Of a stretch of DNA of 64,000 nt, positions 35,649-47,285 are shown piece by piece. The stretch spans positions 775,001 through 839,000 of the forward strand of contig JANUWF010001783.1 of assembly GCA_026120185.1 (NCBI GenBank). Direction: 5' to 3'. The DNA is from Voacanga thouarsii (taxonomy: Eukaryota; Streptophyta; Magnoliopsida; Gentianales; Apocynaceae). Position 1 is the first letter of the stretch, and each line of letters opens with the position of its first letter. Both the position numbers and the translations under genes were made by a program. The notes below the pieces were generated by a model. It had not been told where the DNA came from. It did no database searches and was given only the letters and a program-made list of their open reading frames with translations.

Positions 35649-36106
35649 TGTAACACCTCACAACCATGTAACCTAACGGGTTGGGAATGTTGCTCCATCT
35701 AAGAGACAAGGGGTCTTTATAACATGCTAAACTAAAAATTAAAATTCTGATAGCTTAATTAACTCCAAAAATAAAATCTATTACAATGCCTTGAAATAAT
35801 TATATAAACTCCCGAATAATAAAATTCAAATAAACATCCATAATATATCCCATACAAAATATAAAGAGTCATATAACATCAAAATTAAATCCTTTTGATC
35901 TTGTCTCTAATCAAGCATCTCTATAAAACATGAATAAAACAGTGTAAGACAAAATCTTAGTAACTTGAGCAACATGTGAGTTTCAACAATAGTTTTCATG
36001 ATGCATAATAAAAATTACCGGAACAGATGTAAAGAAACATTATTTCATGCCTTTGTATAATTCACAAAGTATCTAATGAGAGAATGACAATTTAAAACTA
36101 TGTGTA
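35649..36106 (-). mobile_element. Tekay-like LTR fragment (reverse), part 1
   Basis: Starts TGTAACACCTC, followed by an AATGTTGCTCC and AAGGGGTCTTTATAAC block matching the 3' ends of the LTRs at 5524 and 6086. The CTTAGTAACTTG motif lies near 35960. Interrupted by the CACTA terminus at 36107 and probably continued at 52133-52734. Confidence 0.6.
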
Positions 36107-36364
36107 CACTACAAGAAAAAGATGCAGTGGCAAAAAAATTCTTTTTCTAGCTAAAATATTGCTGCAAAAAGTACTCTTTAACGAGGAAAAGTTTTCTTCA
36201 GCAATAAAAACTTTTTTGTCGCTTTTGATTAAGACCTTTAGCAACAAAATTTTTATTTCCTAACTAAAATTGATGGCTTTAGCTAGGAAATAAGGGTATT
36301 AGTAAGGAAAATTGAAGTTTCCTTACTAATGATGCATTATCAACGACGAAAATTTATTTCCTAG
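36107..36364. repeat. CACTA left terminus and subterminal repeats
   Basis: TIR followed by repeated TAGC(T/A)A(G/A)(G/A)AAA, AGCAACAAAA and GAGGAAAA words, presumed transposase-binding sites. Its last 45 bp (36321-36364) recur at 47297-47345, just beyond the nested Tat element. Confidence 0.7.
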
Positions 36365-37058
36365 TGTTGCCTTACAAAAGGGGAGTCGATGGGACTAGCG
36401 ATCGACCACTCTTCCGATGAATATAAACAGTCCGATGGAAAAATGAATTTGCAAGTCGGACCTTTTAAAAGGCATGAGTTCCTTGAACTTACTATAGAAA
36501 GGATCCAAGAAAATAGGAATATTGCATGCAGAAGCCAATTATGACTGAAATCAGTGTATTTTGATTGACCTTGATAAAAAGAACGAATACTAAAGTATTG
36601 GAATTTGAAATCAAAGTAAAATGAAAACGGAAAGGTGGTAATAAAGGAATAAGGAAAAACTTCTAAAAACTTAAACAAAGCTGTAAAGAAAGATAAAGAT
36701 GAAGAAAATGTAGAAAAAAGGAATTGAAAACTGAAAAATTGATAGTCTTATAGATGTATTCATTGGTGTCATTCGTTCTGGGAATCCTTGCCCGTTTTAT
36801 ACTTGCTGTGGCGTGGTTATCGGCTATCTGATCGTAGAGAAAATCTTGCTTCATGGCTCGTCCTTGGCGGTTAGGAACAAAAGTGCTTTGCCGATTGTGC
36901 CGAGAAATGGGGGTAATGATTCATCGGCTCCTAGTTTCGATGTTGACCGGGTACGTCGGCTGAAGAATTTCTTGACGTCATCATCGATTTAGCAAAATTC
37001 ATATCGGCTTCGGTTCAAAGTTAGCGTTGCAACGGATTGACTAAAGTTGACGTCAACG
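36365..37058 (-). repeat. 3' LTR of Tat element
   Basis: Runs from TGTTGCCTTACAAAAGGGG to GTTGACGTCAACG (terminal CA mutated to CG). The reversed polypurine tract CATACCCCCTCGAG (37059-37072) follows. Shows the expected single copy of the first ~100 bp that is duplicated in the 5' LTR. Contains two TGACGTCA motifs (about 36975 and 37049). Confidence 0.9.
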
Positions 37059-37230
37059 CATACCCCCTCGAGTCCCGTTGCTTTGATGGCGCGAACAGGT
37101 GAAGCGACGAGAATCGTACCCTTTTTAACTTGTAGCCATTCTTTTCCTAACAAAGTTAGAACGTCCCGATCATTGTAGAAGGTTTCCGACTTCTCTGCTT
37201 TGAATCCTGCGAACGGCTAGTCTTTGAATT

Positions 37231-37245
37231 TCACTTTAAATAGCC
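37231..37245 (+). promoter_or_regulatory. Candidate promoter of antisense ORF
   Basis: CTTTAAATAGCC on the + strand is TATA-like and is followed by a CT-rich leader of about 130 nt up to the ATG at 37382. It lies just inside the 3' LTR, so an antisense transcript could start here without using the LTR promoter. Inference only. Confidence 0.35.
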
Positions 37246-37381
37246 GTGGTCCCTATTACTCCTCCTTCACCGATATGATATTCTTCTTCTGAGAAAACTC
37301 GATCTCGATAAGATTTCTATCTTTCTTGTGAATTTCTACAATATTCCCTGCACTTCTCTGATTAACGATCTCTAAGTTTCC

Positions 37382-40199
37382 ATGGCCACTCCAATTGATC
37401 ATACCCACATGGCTTCGATTCAAATTGAGGCTGACTTGTATGCCTTAGGTCCTCAGCTACTGCCGATGGGAGTCTCCATCGATCAATTGCAGTTTGCCCA
37501 TCCAGAGGGTTTTGTCCTTCCCTTGAATTGGGACGAATTTTCTAGGACGGGTCTGCATTTTCCTTCCGTTATTGGCCGCGTCCCTTGAAGAATTATATAG
37601 AGTGGCGTGATTGCTACCACGCTACTTTCGGCGCCCTTTGGGATCAGTGGGGTATTCGCGATGCCATTATGATGTCCGACATTGACATGACATTTGACTG
37701 CAACCTTTTTGCTGTTGTTTTGCCGTTCTGGTCTTAGGCAATCAACGGCTTCATATTCCCTCACGGGATGTTTTCCCCGACTTTCTTGAACATCTGCACC
37801 ATTTTGGGCTTCTAATGCGATAGGGATGAGATTCCTAGCCTCCATGATGACGAGAGTTTGCCTACCATTGAAGCCCACTTGGACAAAGCTACTACCTCCT
37901 GTAGCAATTTCATGGCTGCCTAAAGGGGCATATGTGGCATTCCGTCAGAGCAAGAGCAGACCTCATTTCTATGGTTGTGGCTCTGCAAATACATTCTCTG
38001 CTCCCATTCGGCGGGGATAAATAATGAATATCGATACTACATATCGGCTATGCTGAGGAAGAAAAGGCACTGCGACTTGACCTTCTTGGTGCTGGCCTTA
38101 GTCCATCAGCTGATGAATCAGATGATTTTGGCCCTAACGATTGGGAGTGACCCTACCTATCTTGGCAACCCTCTCTGGGTTATACAACTGTGGCTTTATT
38201 AGTATATCCCCTAATTTGGTGTCAATAACCTCTCTAGGGAACCTATGAACTCTGCCAACCAAGCTACGGGTTATCGGCTATTGAGAACCCCTATGAACAG
38301 GTATTCTGCTGGTACCATTTTGTCCTATCTTCACCAAAATCACCTCTAGAATATGCCTCACTTCTTCCCCTACTCTACTTGGGAGACTGGCCTTTTTTGG
38401 TTGACTAAACTTGCCGATGCATCGGAAAGTTCCTAGCAGACCATTTGGGCCAAAATGCTATGTCCCAGGGAGCTCCTTTTAGGGGCCAAACCAAGTGCCC
38501 GAAGTGCTAAATCCTTCTATGAACGGTACAACCCTCATTGCTTTTCTCAATAATTTGGGTTGATTTAGGACATACCTGCTAACCCTGGTCATATATCATC
38601 TTATACTGTCTTACCTATCTTATCAGCTAAAGATGTGTACACTTTAGTCGATAGGGCTCTAACCATTCTTCGCTCTTTTGAATATCATCACTTTCAGGTC
38701 GTTAGGGAAACCACACCCAACTTCATCCTATGGTGGCGGCTGATAAGTGAGATGTTCTTCTCAGCCCCTGTGGAAACATGGCTGCTTAAGCTGGCTGGGT
38801 CGGCATCGGCGGTGGTGGAAACATTAACGCCAAAGAAAAGTAAGCAGAGTAAGATATCCGCCAGTTCAATTGCCGCGCTGTTATTCCGGACACTGTTGGT
38901 GAGGAAAGCCCCCATTTTTCCACCTGCTGATGAGGAAGAAAAAGAAGAAGAAATCATCATTTCTTTGCTTAGGCGATCAAAAAGGCGGCAAGCCACCTAT
39001 ACCCCGACAATCGCCAAGGTTTGGATCTCCCATATTAAATATTTTTTTCGATATTCCTCAATCCTTGACTCAAAGCTAACTCCTCATTTCCTTGAAACCC
39101 AACCAGTTGGTTATTTCTGAATTCCTTAGAGTTGACGGAAGTCGTGCACCCCTTGTGACCTGCCAAAATAACACCAGCCGAGGAAGGAACTTCGGCTGCT
39201 TCACCTTTATCGATCGTTCCTCGAATATCCGAAGTGCTTATCTTAGAGAAAGTGATGGTCGATAAACTTGTTTCTCCTCCTGCAGAAATGGCCTCTGAAC
39301 CCCTTCGGTAGAGCCTCCAAAGGAGTCTGTCCTCTCTCGGCTAATAACGTCTGAGGCCGCTGTACTAGAGCATCTGCGTGGCCTGATTAGGACTAACTTG
39401 CCGACCAGCCAATCTTCCCAAGATGCAATCAGCCGAGCCCTCCTGCTGCTTGCACAATCGGCTGATTGTGATATTCTTGTAGAATTAAAATGCTTGTTGG
39501 TTGATTTCTTGGGGCATATGAGGTTTACCCAGCGCTTCTTCTTAGATGCCCAAATTAGGAGGGATGAAGCTTCACGTCCAAAGCTTTAGAGGCGTTCCAA
39601 GTGCAGGAAGTTTTTTTGCAGTCGCATCGCCAAGAAGCCTTTGCCTGCCTAAGCGTCCTTCGAACTGAGATTTCATAAAGGGTTGAAAAATAGAAGGACT
39701 TGAGAAGTAGCTGCGAGAACTCCAGGCAGAGTTAGATTTCGAGAGGCGGGCTCTGGATGAAAGACTTGAGGCCGAGGGCATCTGTTAGCAAATGGCTTCC
39801 TCTGTAGAAGAGTCAGTAGCCAGATTCCAGGATGAATGGCTCATGCTGGAAGCAGAGGAAGAACTGCTCCAAATGGAGTTGCAGCATTCGGACAAACTGC
39901 TTACTGGTATGCAGTCTTTGTGGGACAATTTTCAATCTTACCTGACCACCATCTTCCGTTGTCCCGATGAGGCTGGTCCCTTAGGTACTTAAACTGGAGA
40001 TGCTGAAGCTCGTCTGCCTCCAGCGGAAGAAACGACAGTTGAGCCAGAAGTGACACAAGAAGAAACGACCAGCCAAGCGGAGGAGGAGAAAGGAATCCCA
40101 CCAACGACCACTCTGCCTGGGGAAGATCCAAATCGGCTTGCCATAATTCCGTTCGCTCAGTCGATTGAAACACATCATACTCCTTCTGAGGAAGATTGA
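37382..40199 (+). pseudogene. Antisense ORF with plant mobile domain
   Basis: Runs opposite to the Tat gag-pol. After ATG 37382 the frame shifts near 37585. Pieces then match the plant mobile domain of Tat antisense ORFs: IEWRDCYHATFGAL, FPHGMFSPTFLNI, LWLWLCKYILCSHS, INNEYRYYISAML, NPLWVIQLWLY (38170) and NPHCFSQ*FGL. The C-terminal third (39380-40199) is Glu/Leu-rich and coiled-coil-like. Several stops. It ends about 180 bp from the convergent integrase end. The family's function is unknown; relatives include plant nuclear proteins domesticated from transposons. Confidence 0.7.
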
Positions 40200-40379
40200 C
40201 TTGTTCTTCTTTTTTCCTTTTCTTTCAATCTCAAATGTAAATAGCTATTTGATCGGCTCTTTTGAGATCAGCTGCTTCTTATGAATGCAAATATTTTTCT
40301 TTCTTTTTCTTCTGTTCTTATTAGTATTATTTTTTCTTTTTTTTATTTCTCTCTCTTTTCTTACTCTTTTCCTATCGTG

Positions 40380-41500
40380 GGTTCCTTCTAAAATGTAGGA
40401 TAGAACTTTTTCAAATATTTTTTGTTTATGGCATTACTTACCTCTTTTCTGTCGGGTGTTATTAGCCAATAAGCCCCTCCATCGAAAATCTGTGTAATAA
40501 GAAAAGATCCTTCTCAGGAAGCAGACCACTTAACATAGTATGGGTTTTTTAGTGCAACTAGTAATATGGTTTTTCGAACCATAGCTCCTTCCTGAAAGCT
40601 CATTTCTTGCACTTTTTTATTATAGGCTCTTGCCACCTTCTCCTTGTGCCTTCTGATGTTTTCTAATGCTACCCATCAGTCCTCTTTAACTTGATCCAAA
40701 CTCATAGCCAAAGCCAACTTATTGTCCTCAACTGACAAACAATGTTGGTAGGCTACTCGTGCCGTCGCAGTGATAACTCAGCAGGTAACATCGCATCTTA
40801 TCTATATGTTAGCCTAAATGATGTGAAACCTGTAGCAGTTTTGAAAGCATTATGATAAACCTACATAAAGTGTTTTGTGCCATTTTCTGGGATTATCCTC
40901 TAATGACTTACGGATCATGTTGATCAAGGTCTTGTTTGTAGCTTCAGCTTGACCATTGGCCTGTGCATAGTACGAAAATGAATGTAATAATTTAATTTTG
41001 AATTGAGTTAAAAAGTCGTGTACCTTATCTCTTGTGAACATAGTTCCTTGACCAGCCGTAATTGTTTCAGGTATGCCGAATCAGAAAAGAATACTCTGCT
41101 GAAGGAAGGTAATAGCGGCAAATTGAGTTACCCTGGTCAAGGCTTGTGCCTCTACTCACTTGGTGAAATAATTTGTTGCCAGTAAAATAAATGTGTGCCA
41201 TTTAGTTGATGGCGGATGAATCTTGCCGATGACATCTAGAGATTAACTCTTGAACGGCCACGGCTTGATGATAGGATGCAGTTCCACGGAAGGCGCATGA
41301 ATTAAAGGGCAATGCTTCTGACATGCCTCACATCCAGCTGCATAGGCTACGCAGTCTGTGGTCATAGAATGCCAATAAAATCCATGGCACTATAGTGTCC
41401 ATTTTAACTTTGGACCTGCTTGATGAGCACCACATAGGCCTTCATGCACATTGGCTAACGCATGTAATGCTTCTTACCGTAACAAACATTTCAACAGAAC
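40380..41500 (-). pseudogene. Tat integrase, degenerate
   Basis: On the - strand: a zinc-binding region (VHEGLCGAHQAG and CEACQKHCPLIH, about 41300-41480), then the core SLDVIGKIHPPS (about 41225), a broken middle, and SYYAQANGQAEATNKTL (40935-40985), whose QAE glutamate is the third catalytic residue. The C-terminal domain (RAYNKKVQEMSFQEG, then YLKKFYP) ends near 40380. Integrase inserts the cDNA copy into the genome. Stops at several sites. Confidence 0.85.
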
Positions 41501-41859
41501 CCCTGAATGGCTTTTTCTGAATAGATCGTTTCCTATCAACATAAAGTTCAATACCTTACATTTTAACTCCCGTGAAACCTGATCAGTAGACCTCTGTAAA
41601 TATGCAACGATATCAGAACCCTAGTCTTCTTCATGTTCTTCTCCCAATATTTGCTGACACATTACTACCCTGACTCTTTTCTAGAAACTTGAAGCCATTT
41701 GAGCTAAATCGTTTACCCCCTGGTTCTCAACTCGAGAAACATGAGTTAGGATAACTTTCGAAAAGTATTGCAGCAATGCCTTTACTTCCTATAGCTTATC
41801 CAATAAAACAGAGTTAGTGCATCTGTACTCACCTAAAGTCTGTTGGATGACCACTTGAG

Positions 41860-42080
41860 AATCCCCTGTTATATCGATCACCCGTGCATCCAACGCCTTC
41901 AAGATTCAAAGTCCCAAAATGAGAGCATCATACTCTACCTGATTATTCAAAGTCCCTTTTCTCAATTCAAACAGAAGTCTTAATTGTCATCTGCAAGAGG
42001 CTTCAATGATCAAATAGGCACCAGCCTTATACTGGGTGCTAGATCCATCGAATTGCAACTTCCATGGTTTGTATGAAATG
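41860..42080 (-). pseudogene. Second, archaeal-type RNase H (Tat hallmark)
   Basis: On the - strand: LQFDGSSTQYKAGAYLI, then NNQVEYDALILGL, then DITGDSQVVIQQTLGEY. The DGS, VEYDAL and GDSQ motifs are the acidic active-site positions of the archaeal-type RNase H that Tat and Ogre elements carry in addition to their own. Located between the normal RNase H and integrase, as expected. Confidence 0.8.
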
Positions 42081-42099
42081 TATCCCTGTGCTTCTTCTT

Positions 42100-42700
42100 T
42101 TTTAGGTTTGGGCACTTCTAAACATAGATGTTCAGCTAAAAAAATCAGCTATGGCTTGCCCTTTTGTTGCTTTCAAAGGCAAGTAAGTTAGGGAGAAAGC
42201 ATGTAGTTTAATAGCCCATTTCATTAAACGTCCTTGCAGCAAAGGGTGGTTTAATAGGTATTTGATGAGATGAATTTTGCATAAGACTTGCACTTCCCTA
42301 GGTAACAGATAGTGCTCTAGTTTCATGTATACATAATATAAAGACAGGCATAGCTTCTCAACAGGAGAATACCTTGTCTCGGTATCTATTAGGTTTCAGC
42401 TGAGGTAATGTATTACTCTTTCAATCTCTTGTGCATCATCTTGAGCTAATAGGCATCTGATAGACTCTGGAGCTACCGAAATATACAATTTCAAGGGTGC
42501 CTTATTACGTGGTGGCATCAAAATAGGTGGTTGTGATAGAGCTGTATTGATCTGATTAACAGTCGTCTGGTGCTCCGGCTGTCAAATAAACTCTAGAGAC
42601 AACTTTAAATAAAGTAGGGAAGAGAATACCTTTTGCTTTCCTACCACATTTGTTAGGAAACGTCGTAAGAAATTAATCTTTCCTAGAAAACTTTGGAGCT
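42100..42700 (-). pseudogene. Tat RNase H domain, degenerate
   Basis: A relic of the retroelement RNase H and tether. The frame at 42132-42326 has EHYLLPREVQVLCKIHLI, LLQGRLMKWAIKLHAF and KGQAIADFFS, typical of the region that ends with the (A/V)-L-A-D-F motif. The part nearer 42700 is heavily shifted. Confidence 0.75.
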
Positions 42701-42710
42701 CTTTTTTAGA

Positions 42711-43419
42711 TTACGGTGGCCTAGCCTGTAGAATATCTCTTGCTTTATTCTGGTCCACTTCAATTCCTCTTTGGTGTGCTAGAAATATGAGGAAATTTTC
42801 AGTTGAAACTTCGAAAGCACATTTGGCGGGGTTGATTTTTAACTGGTACTTGTGCATTCGGAAGAAGGCTTGCTCCAGCCACCTTAGGTGTCGTGAGAAA
42901 GTGGGTGATTTAACCACTAAATCATTAATATAAACTTCCATGGTCTTACCAATGAGATTATGAAAAATGAGGTTCATGGCATTCTGGAAGGTAGCTCTAG
43001 AATTCTTCAATCCGAATGGCATAACTAGCCATTCGAATAAATCGATAGAATCTAGACATTGGTTTGACGTATCTTCTTCGGTTATAAATATTTGATTGTA
43101 ACTAGAGTATCCATCCATAAAGCTTAAAAATTGATTTTCTGCTGCTGAGTCGGCCATCCTTTGGTGTGGCTAAATTCAAGTTTCTGAAATTAACACAAAC
43201 TCGTAGCTGGCCGTTTTTCTTGATGACGGTCACAATATTGGACAACCAGTCTGCATGCCGACAAGTACAGAGGAAACTACACCAAAGTAACCTCTCAATT
43301 TCTGCTTTGATTCTAGGTAGGAGTGCGGGATTAAAATGTCGGGCAGGCTGCTTATAGGGCTTGAAACATTCCTTAATCGATAAGCAATATTCTATGATGC
43401 CTCTGTCCAAACCTGGCAT
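42711..43419 (-). pseudogene. Tat reverse transcriptase, degenerate
   Basis: Two overlapping frames (43102-43419 and 42711-43157). Motifs in order: NIVTVIKKNGQLRVCVNFRN, FMDGYSSYNQI, VMPFGLKNSRATFQN and VYINDLVVKS. In the last, the family's YIDD box reads YIND, so the first catalytic Asp is lost by a G-to-A change. Followed by the thumb segment INPAKCAFEV. Inactive. Confidence 0.9.
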
Positions 43420-43717
43420 TTCATGATAATCCCATGTGAAACAATCTTTGTGCCTACGAATTAAAGCTGTTAAGGTATTTCATTGATCGAAAGTTAAGCA
43501 TAAGCTTACATTTGTAGTTCTATTTTCTCCAGGTTCCTCGATATCCACCTCCGTTAACAGGTTCTAAGTGCTGAAATCGGGTGCATGCTGAACATCAGGG
43601 TCCTCTATTTTCAAACATTTACTTTCCAAATCTTCCGTTGTAATTTGATTATGAGCTTGGCATATTGGCTCAGATCAAAGATAGAGCGGTAAAACATAGC
43701 CTCATTCATGTACACTT

Positions 43718-44275
43718 CTACTGAGATAGATTGGGGTCAGTTGGTATCTTTTTCACTCGCTCTCTATCCCAAATCAATATCATTTGGTGGAGCGTTGATG
43801 CAACAAAATGGTTCGCGTGAATCCAATCCCTACCTAATAAGACAGAGTAAGCTAGCTTTGCTATAATTACAAAGAAAACAGTCTTACTAACCTTAGATCC
43901 AACTGCCACCTCGAAAGTGATGACCCCTTCTGCTTTGGTTGCGTCCCCAATAAAATTAAGTATTTGGATATCTATAGAAGATAAATCGTGTTTATCTTTA
44001 CCCAAATACCTTAGGGTTGCTAACGGTATTACATTCAGCATAACCCCTTCATCAGTAAAAACCCAAGAGAAAGGCCTTCCGTTGATATGTGCCTTAATGT
44101 ACAACGGCTTGAGGTGATTGGTATGTTTTGCTGTTGGGATTAGGAAGAACATACCTTCCGATGGCACCTTGAACTTAATGAGCTCAACGACAGCTTCTTC
44201 TGTTGCATAGTAATCTTCCTCCACTACTTCTTGTTCAGCCCTTGCTTGGAATTGTGATGGGAGAATGCTAAGCAT
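43718..44275 (-). pseudogene. Tat aspartic protease region
   Basis: The longest clean frame in the element (185 codons). FTDEGVMLNVIPLATLRYLG holds the place of the protease active site; family members have (D/V)DGG or DSGA before the LNV(I/M)P motif, and here it is DEGV. The flap and C-terminal half end in YSVLLGRDWIHAN. Likely inactive because of the altered D-x-G triad. Confidence 0.8.
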
Positions 44276-44299
44276 ATTTTGACTCGGGGAAGTAGAGAC

Positions 44300-46440
44300 C
44301 TATTCATCTAATCATTTCCCAGGCATTTGTTTCTACTGAGCCCGTTTCCTCTGTTCCTACTGTTTTTGAGTTTTTGTAAGATGGGGACGATAACCCAGGA
44401 AACCTGACTTTTTATAAGGTACATACATTATAAACTTCTCATCTTTCTTATGGAAGTGAGTTGTGAAGGTCCGAACAGCTAGTTGGGTGAAAACTGACGG
44501 CTGATGATCTAACATTTGGAATGTTGTTCTCTCCCCCTCCAAGGCTTTGGACAGTTCCTTGATGGAAGAATCTCTTGGCTTATGCTCCGCACTTCCTTGC
44601 ACGTCTGTACTATACTTGCATCGCCACTGAGAACGGGTCTGTATCGACTAGAGTTTTTTCACGTTTGCCAGCAAATCTCACCCTTCCTTCTTGTAAAGCC
44701 TTCTGAATTGTATTTTTGTAAACAACACAGCTATTGATATTATGAGAAAATGAATTATGCCACTTATAGTATTTCTTGCCTTTCAGCTCCTCTGGACTTA
44801 GGACTTTATGGCCGAGAGGTAAATGGATTTGTTTGTCCTTGAATATCTGATCGAAGATTTGCTCGGCCTTTAATACGTTAAATGTATAAGTGGATGGCCC
44901 CGCTGAAGAAACCTCCTCTTTCCCCTTACCAGGTCTCAAAAAAGGACAAGTATAAGATGTACATTTTATTAGCTCTGTCGCCATCACCTCCAATAGTTGT
45001 TCCTTCTTGCTGTCCGTAACATCGTCCACAACTGATATCATGGTTTGCCCATGAGAGAACTTAACAAACTGCCTCTTCTCCTTTTTCTTGATCATTTCCT
45101 CTATTCTGACGGCCTGAGATAGTAAACGGGATAAATCAGAAAAGTCTTGGAGAATGAGACGCTCCTTGAGTGACGAATGCATTCTACTGATGGCTATTCT
45201 GGCATACTCTATTTTTGGTAGTTGAGTGGTGCATTGGCCTTAATCTATCGAAAATGCTCAATGAACTTAGCCACACCTTCGGATGATTTTTGCTTGACCA
45301 CCAAGAGATTTGCTATGGAGACCTTAGGTGCTGGTTTGAAGAAACACTCATGAAAAATTCATTCCATGTCTGTCCATGAATACATAGAACTAGGCATCAG
45401 ATTTGCATACCAAGTAAATGCCGCTCCTATTAAAGATAAGAAAATAATTGCAATTTATTCCAATAATTGTTTCCGAACTCTCCACATTGCGCCGTAAACC
45501 TTCTTATATATTCTATGGTTGACTTGTTGTCCTCTTCAAAGAATATGGGGAACTTAGGCAACTTAAATTCTCGCAGTAGCACTGCCATAGAATCCACCCA
45601 CTCGGGATATGACTTCTGATAAACTAGTCGTTCCCTGATTTGTCGACGCAACGCTTCTGTCATTGTATAGACATTGGCTGATGGTATTGGCTGTTGATTT
45701 TGCATGGGGGAACTTAGCATAACTAGCTGAGAAACCTATCTTGGTAATAAGGCCATCTTAGGTTATCCTACTCCCTGCACCGGATAAGTTGTCACTATGG
45801 CAGGATATGTGGAAGGGACATTTGTAGCGTAGTTCTATGGCCCTCCATACGGGGAACAAAAACTCCTGGTGGGAGATGCTGTCTGGTCGTAAAGTACTTG
45901 CACCCCCATTGGTGCTTAGAACCCCGTGACCGGGTTCTCCCTAGGAAAGGCTCTGTAGGAGTCATACCTTGCATAGTTAATCCCAGACTCCCTTCGTGCC
46001 TCCCGGGCATCGAAAATGATTGCTCCCGATGCAGCAATTATATTGACCCATAGGATGGTGCACTAATGGTCGAGGCAGGAGGATACATAACTGCCTGAGC
46101 TATCACTTGAGCATTTGCCTCTGTTCAAAATTATAGAGCTTATTTTGAAGTAGTTGTCGGAACACTGTGGCAAACTGGGGAATAAGGTTCTAAATGAATT
46201 CACTTGTACATTGCTCCATGGCCTGTCGTATGACAGTTAAAGAAGTGAGTGTCAATTGAGACACTTGGGGGGAGGACGAGTATTGTTTTCCCTGTTGCTT
46301 AGGGAGGGTGACCTAAGCATTACTGGACATCGTCGCTGTATAATCAAAAGCTCCCTGTAAAACCTGAACTGTAGGCCGATCGAAGGAGCCCGATAAAGAC
46401 CTTGAGGACTGTTGTGGAGAATTTGACATAATGCGTCCTG
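44300..46440 (-). pseudogene. Tat gag region, degenerate
   Basis: Several frames: 45430-45720 (RQIRERLVYQKSYPEWVDSM and FEEDNKSTIEYIRRFTAQCG), 44610-45182 (KERLILQDFSDLSRLLSQAV, FDQIFKDKQIHLP, CVVYKNTIQKALQEG) and 45795-46037. The 44610 frame has the pattern of a gag C-terminus in which HNSFSHNINSC(V) stands in the zinc-knuckle-like site of Tat elements. The start codon cannot be placed. Confidence 0.75.
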
Positions 46441-46470
46441 AATGAAGTTGCATGCAACAACTATCTTCAG

Positions 46471-46487
46471 TCCCATTGGACGTGCCA
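46471..46487 (-). other. Probable primer-binding site of Tat element
   Basis: Just inside the 5' LTR the - strand reads TGGCACGTCCAATGGGA. This resembles the post-LTR sequence I associate with Tat-lineage elements, but I do not assign the tRNA with confidence. Confidence 0.45.
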
Positions 46488-46492
46488 ATTTA

Positions 46493-47285
46493 TGTTGCCT
46501 TACAAAAGGGGAGCCAATGAGACTAGCGATCGGCCACTCTTCTGATGAACATAAACAGTCTAATGGTAAGATGAATGTGCAAGCCATTTTATGTTGCCTT
46601 ACAAAAGGGGAGCCAATGGGACTAGCGATCGGCTACTCTTCTGATGAATATAAAAAATCCGATAGAAAGATGAATGTGTGAGCCAGACCTTTTAAAAGAC
46701 GTGAGTTCCTCAAACTTACTATAGAAAGGGTTTAAGAAAGTAGGAATATTGCATGCAGAGGCCAATTAGGACTGAAATCAGTGTATTTTGATTGATCTTG
46801 ATAAAAAGAACAAATACAAAAGTACTTGAATTTGAAATCAAAGTAAAATGAAAACAGAAAGCTGGTAATAAAGGAATAAGGGAAAACTTCTGAAAACTTA
46901 AACAAAACTGTAAAGAATGATAAAGACGAAGAAAATGCAGAAAAAAGGAATTGAAAACTGGAAAATTGATAGTCATGTAGATGTGTTCGTTGGTGTCCTT
47001 TGTTTTGGGAATCCTTGCCCATTTTATGCTTGCTGTGGCGTGGTTGCCGGCTATCCGATCGTGGAGAAAATCTTGCTTCATAGCTCATCCTTGACGGTTA
47101 GGAATAGAAGTACTTTGCCGATCATGCCAAGATATGGGGGTAACGATTTATTGGCTCCTGGTTCCGATATTGACCGGGTACGTCGGCTAAAGAATTTCCT
47201 GATATCATCATTGACTTAGCAAAATTCATATCTGCTTCGGCTTAAAGTTACCGTTGCAACGGATCGGTTAAAGTTGACGTCAACA
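46493..47285 (-). repeat. 5' LTR of Tat element with internal 99-bp duplication
   Basis: Starts TGTTGCCTTACAAAAGGGG at 46493 and again at 46592, so about 99 bp at the R/U5-side end is tandemly duplicated. The 3' LTR has it once. Ends GTTGACGTCAACA, then TCTAG. Otherwise alignable to 36365-37058 with many substitutions. Confidence 0.9.

Larger units (their letters stand above)
36365..47285 (-). mobile_element. Tat-lineage Ty3/gypsy retrotransposon
   Basis: Reverse-oriented element of 10.9 kb: 3' LTR 36365-37058, 5' LTR 46493-47285, flanks CCTAG (36360-36364) and TCTAG (47286-47290). On the - strand the order is gag, protease, RT, RNase H, a second archaeal-type RNase H, integrase. An extra ORF on the opposite strand lies between integrase and the 3' LTR. 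The second RNase H and the antisense ORF are marks of the Tat lineage. Stops and frameshifts throughout. Confidence 0.9.

Noticed and set aside
46442..47219. ORFs on both strands at 46252-47219
   Set aside because: They fall in the Tat 5' LTR and its 99-bp duplication; equivalents in the 3' LTR are broken. Not genes.
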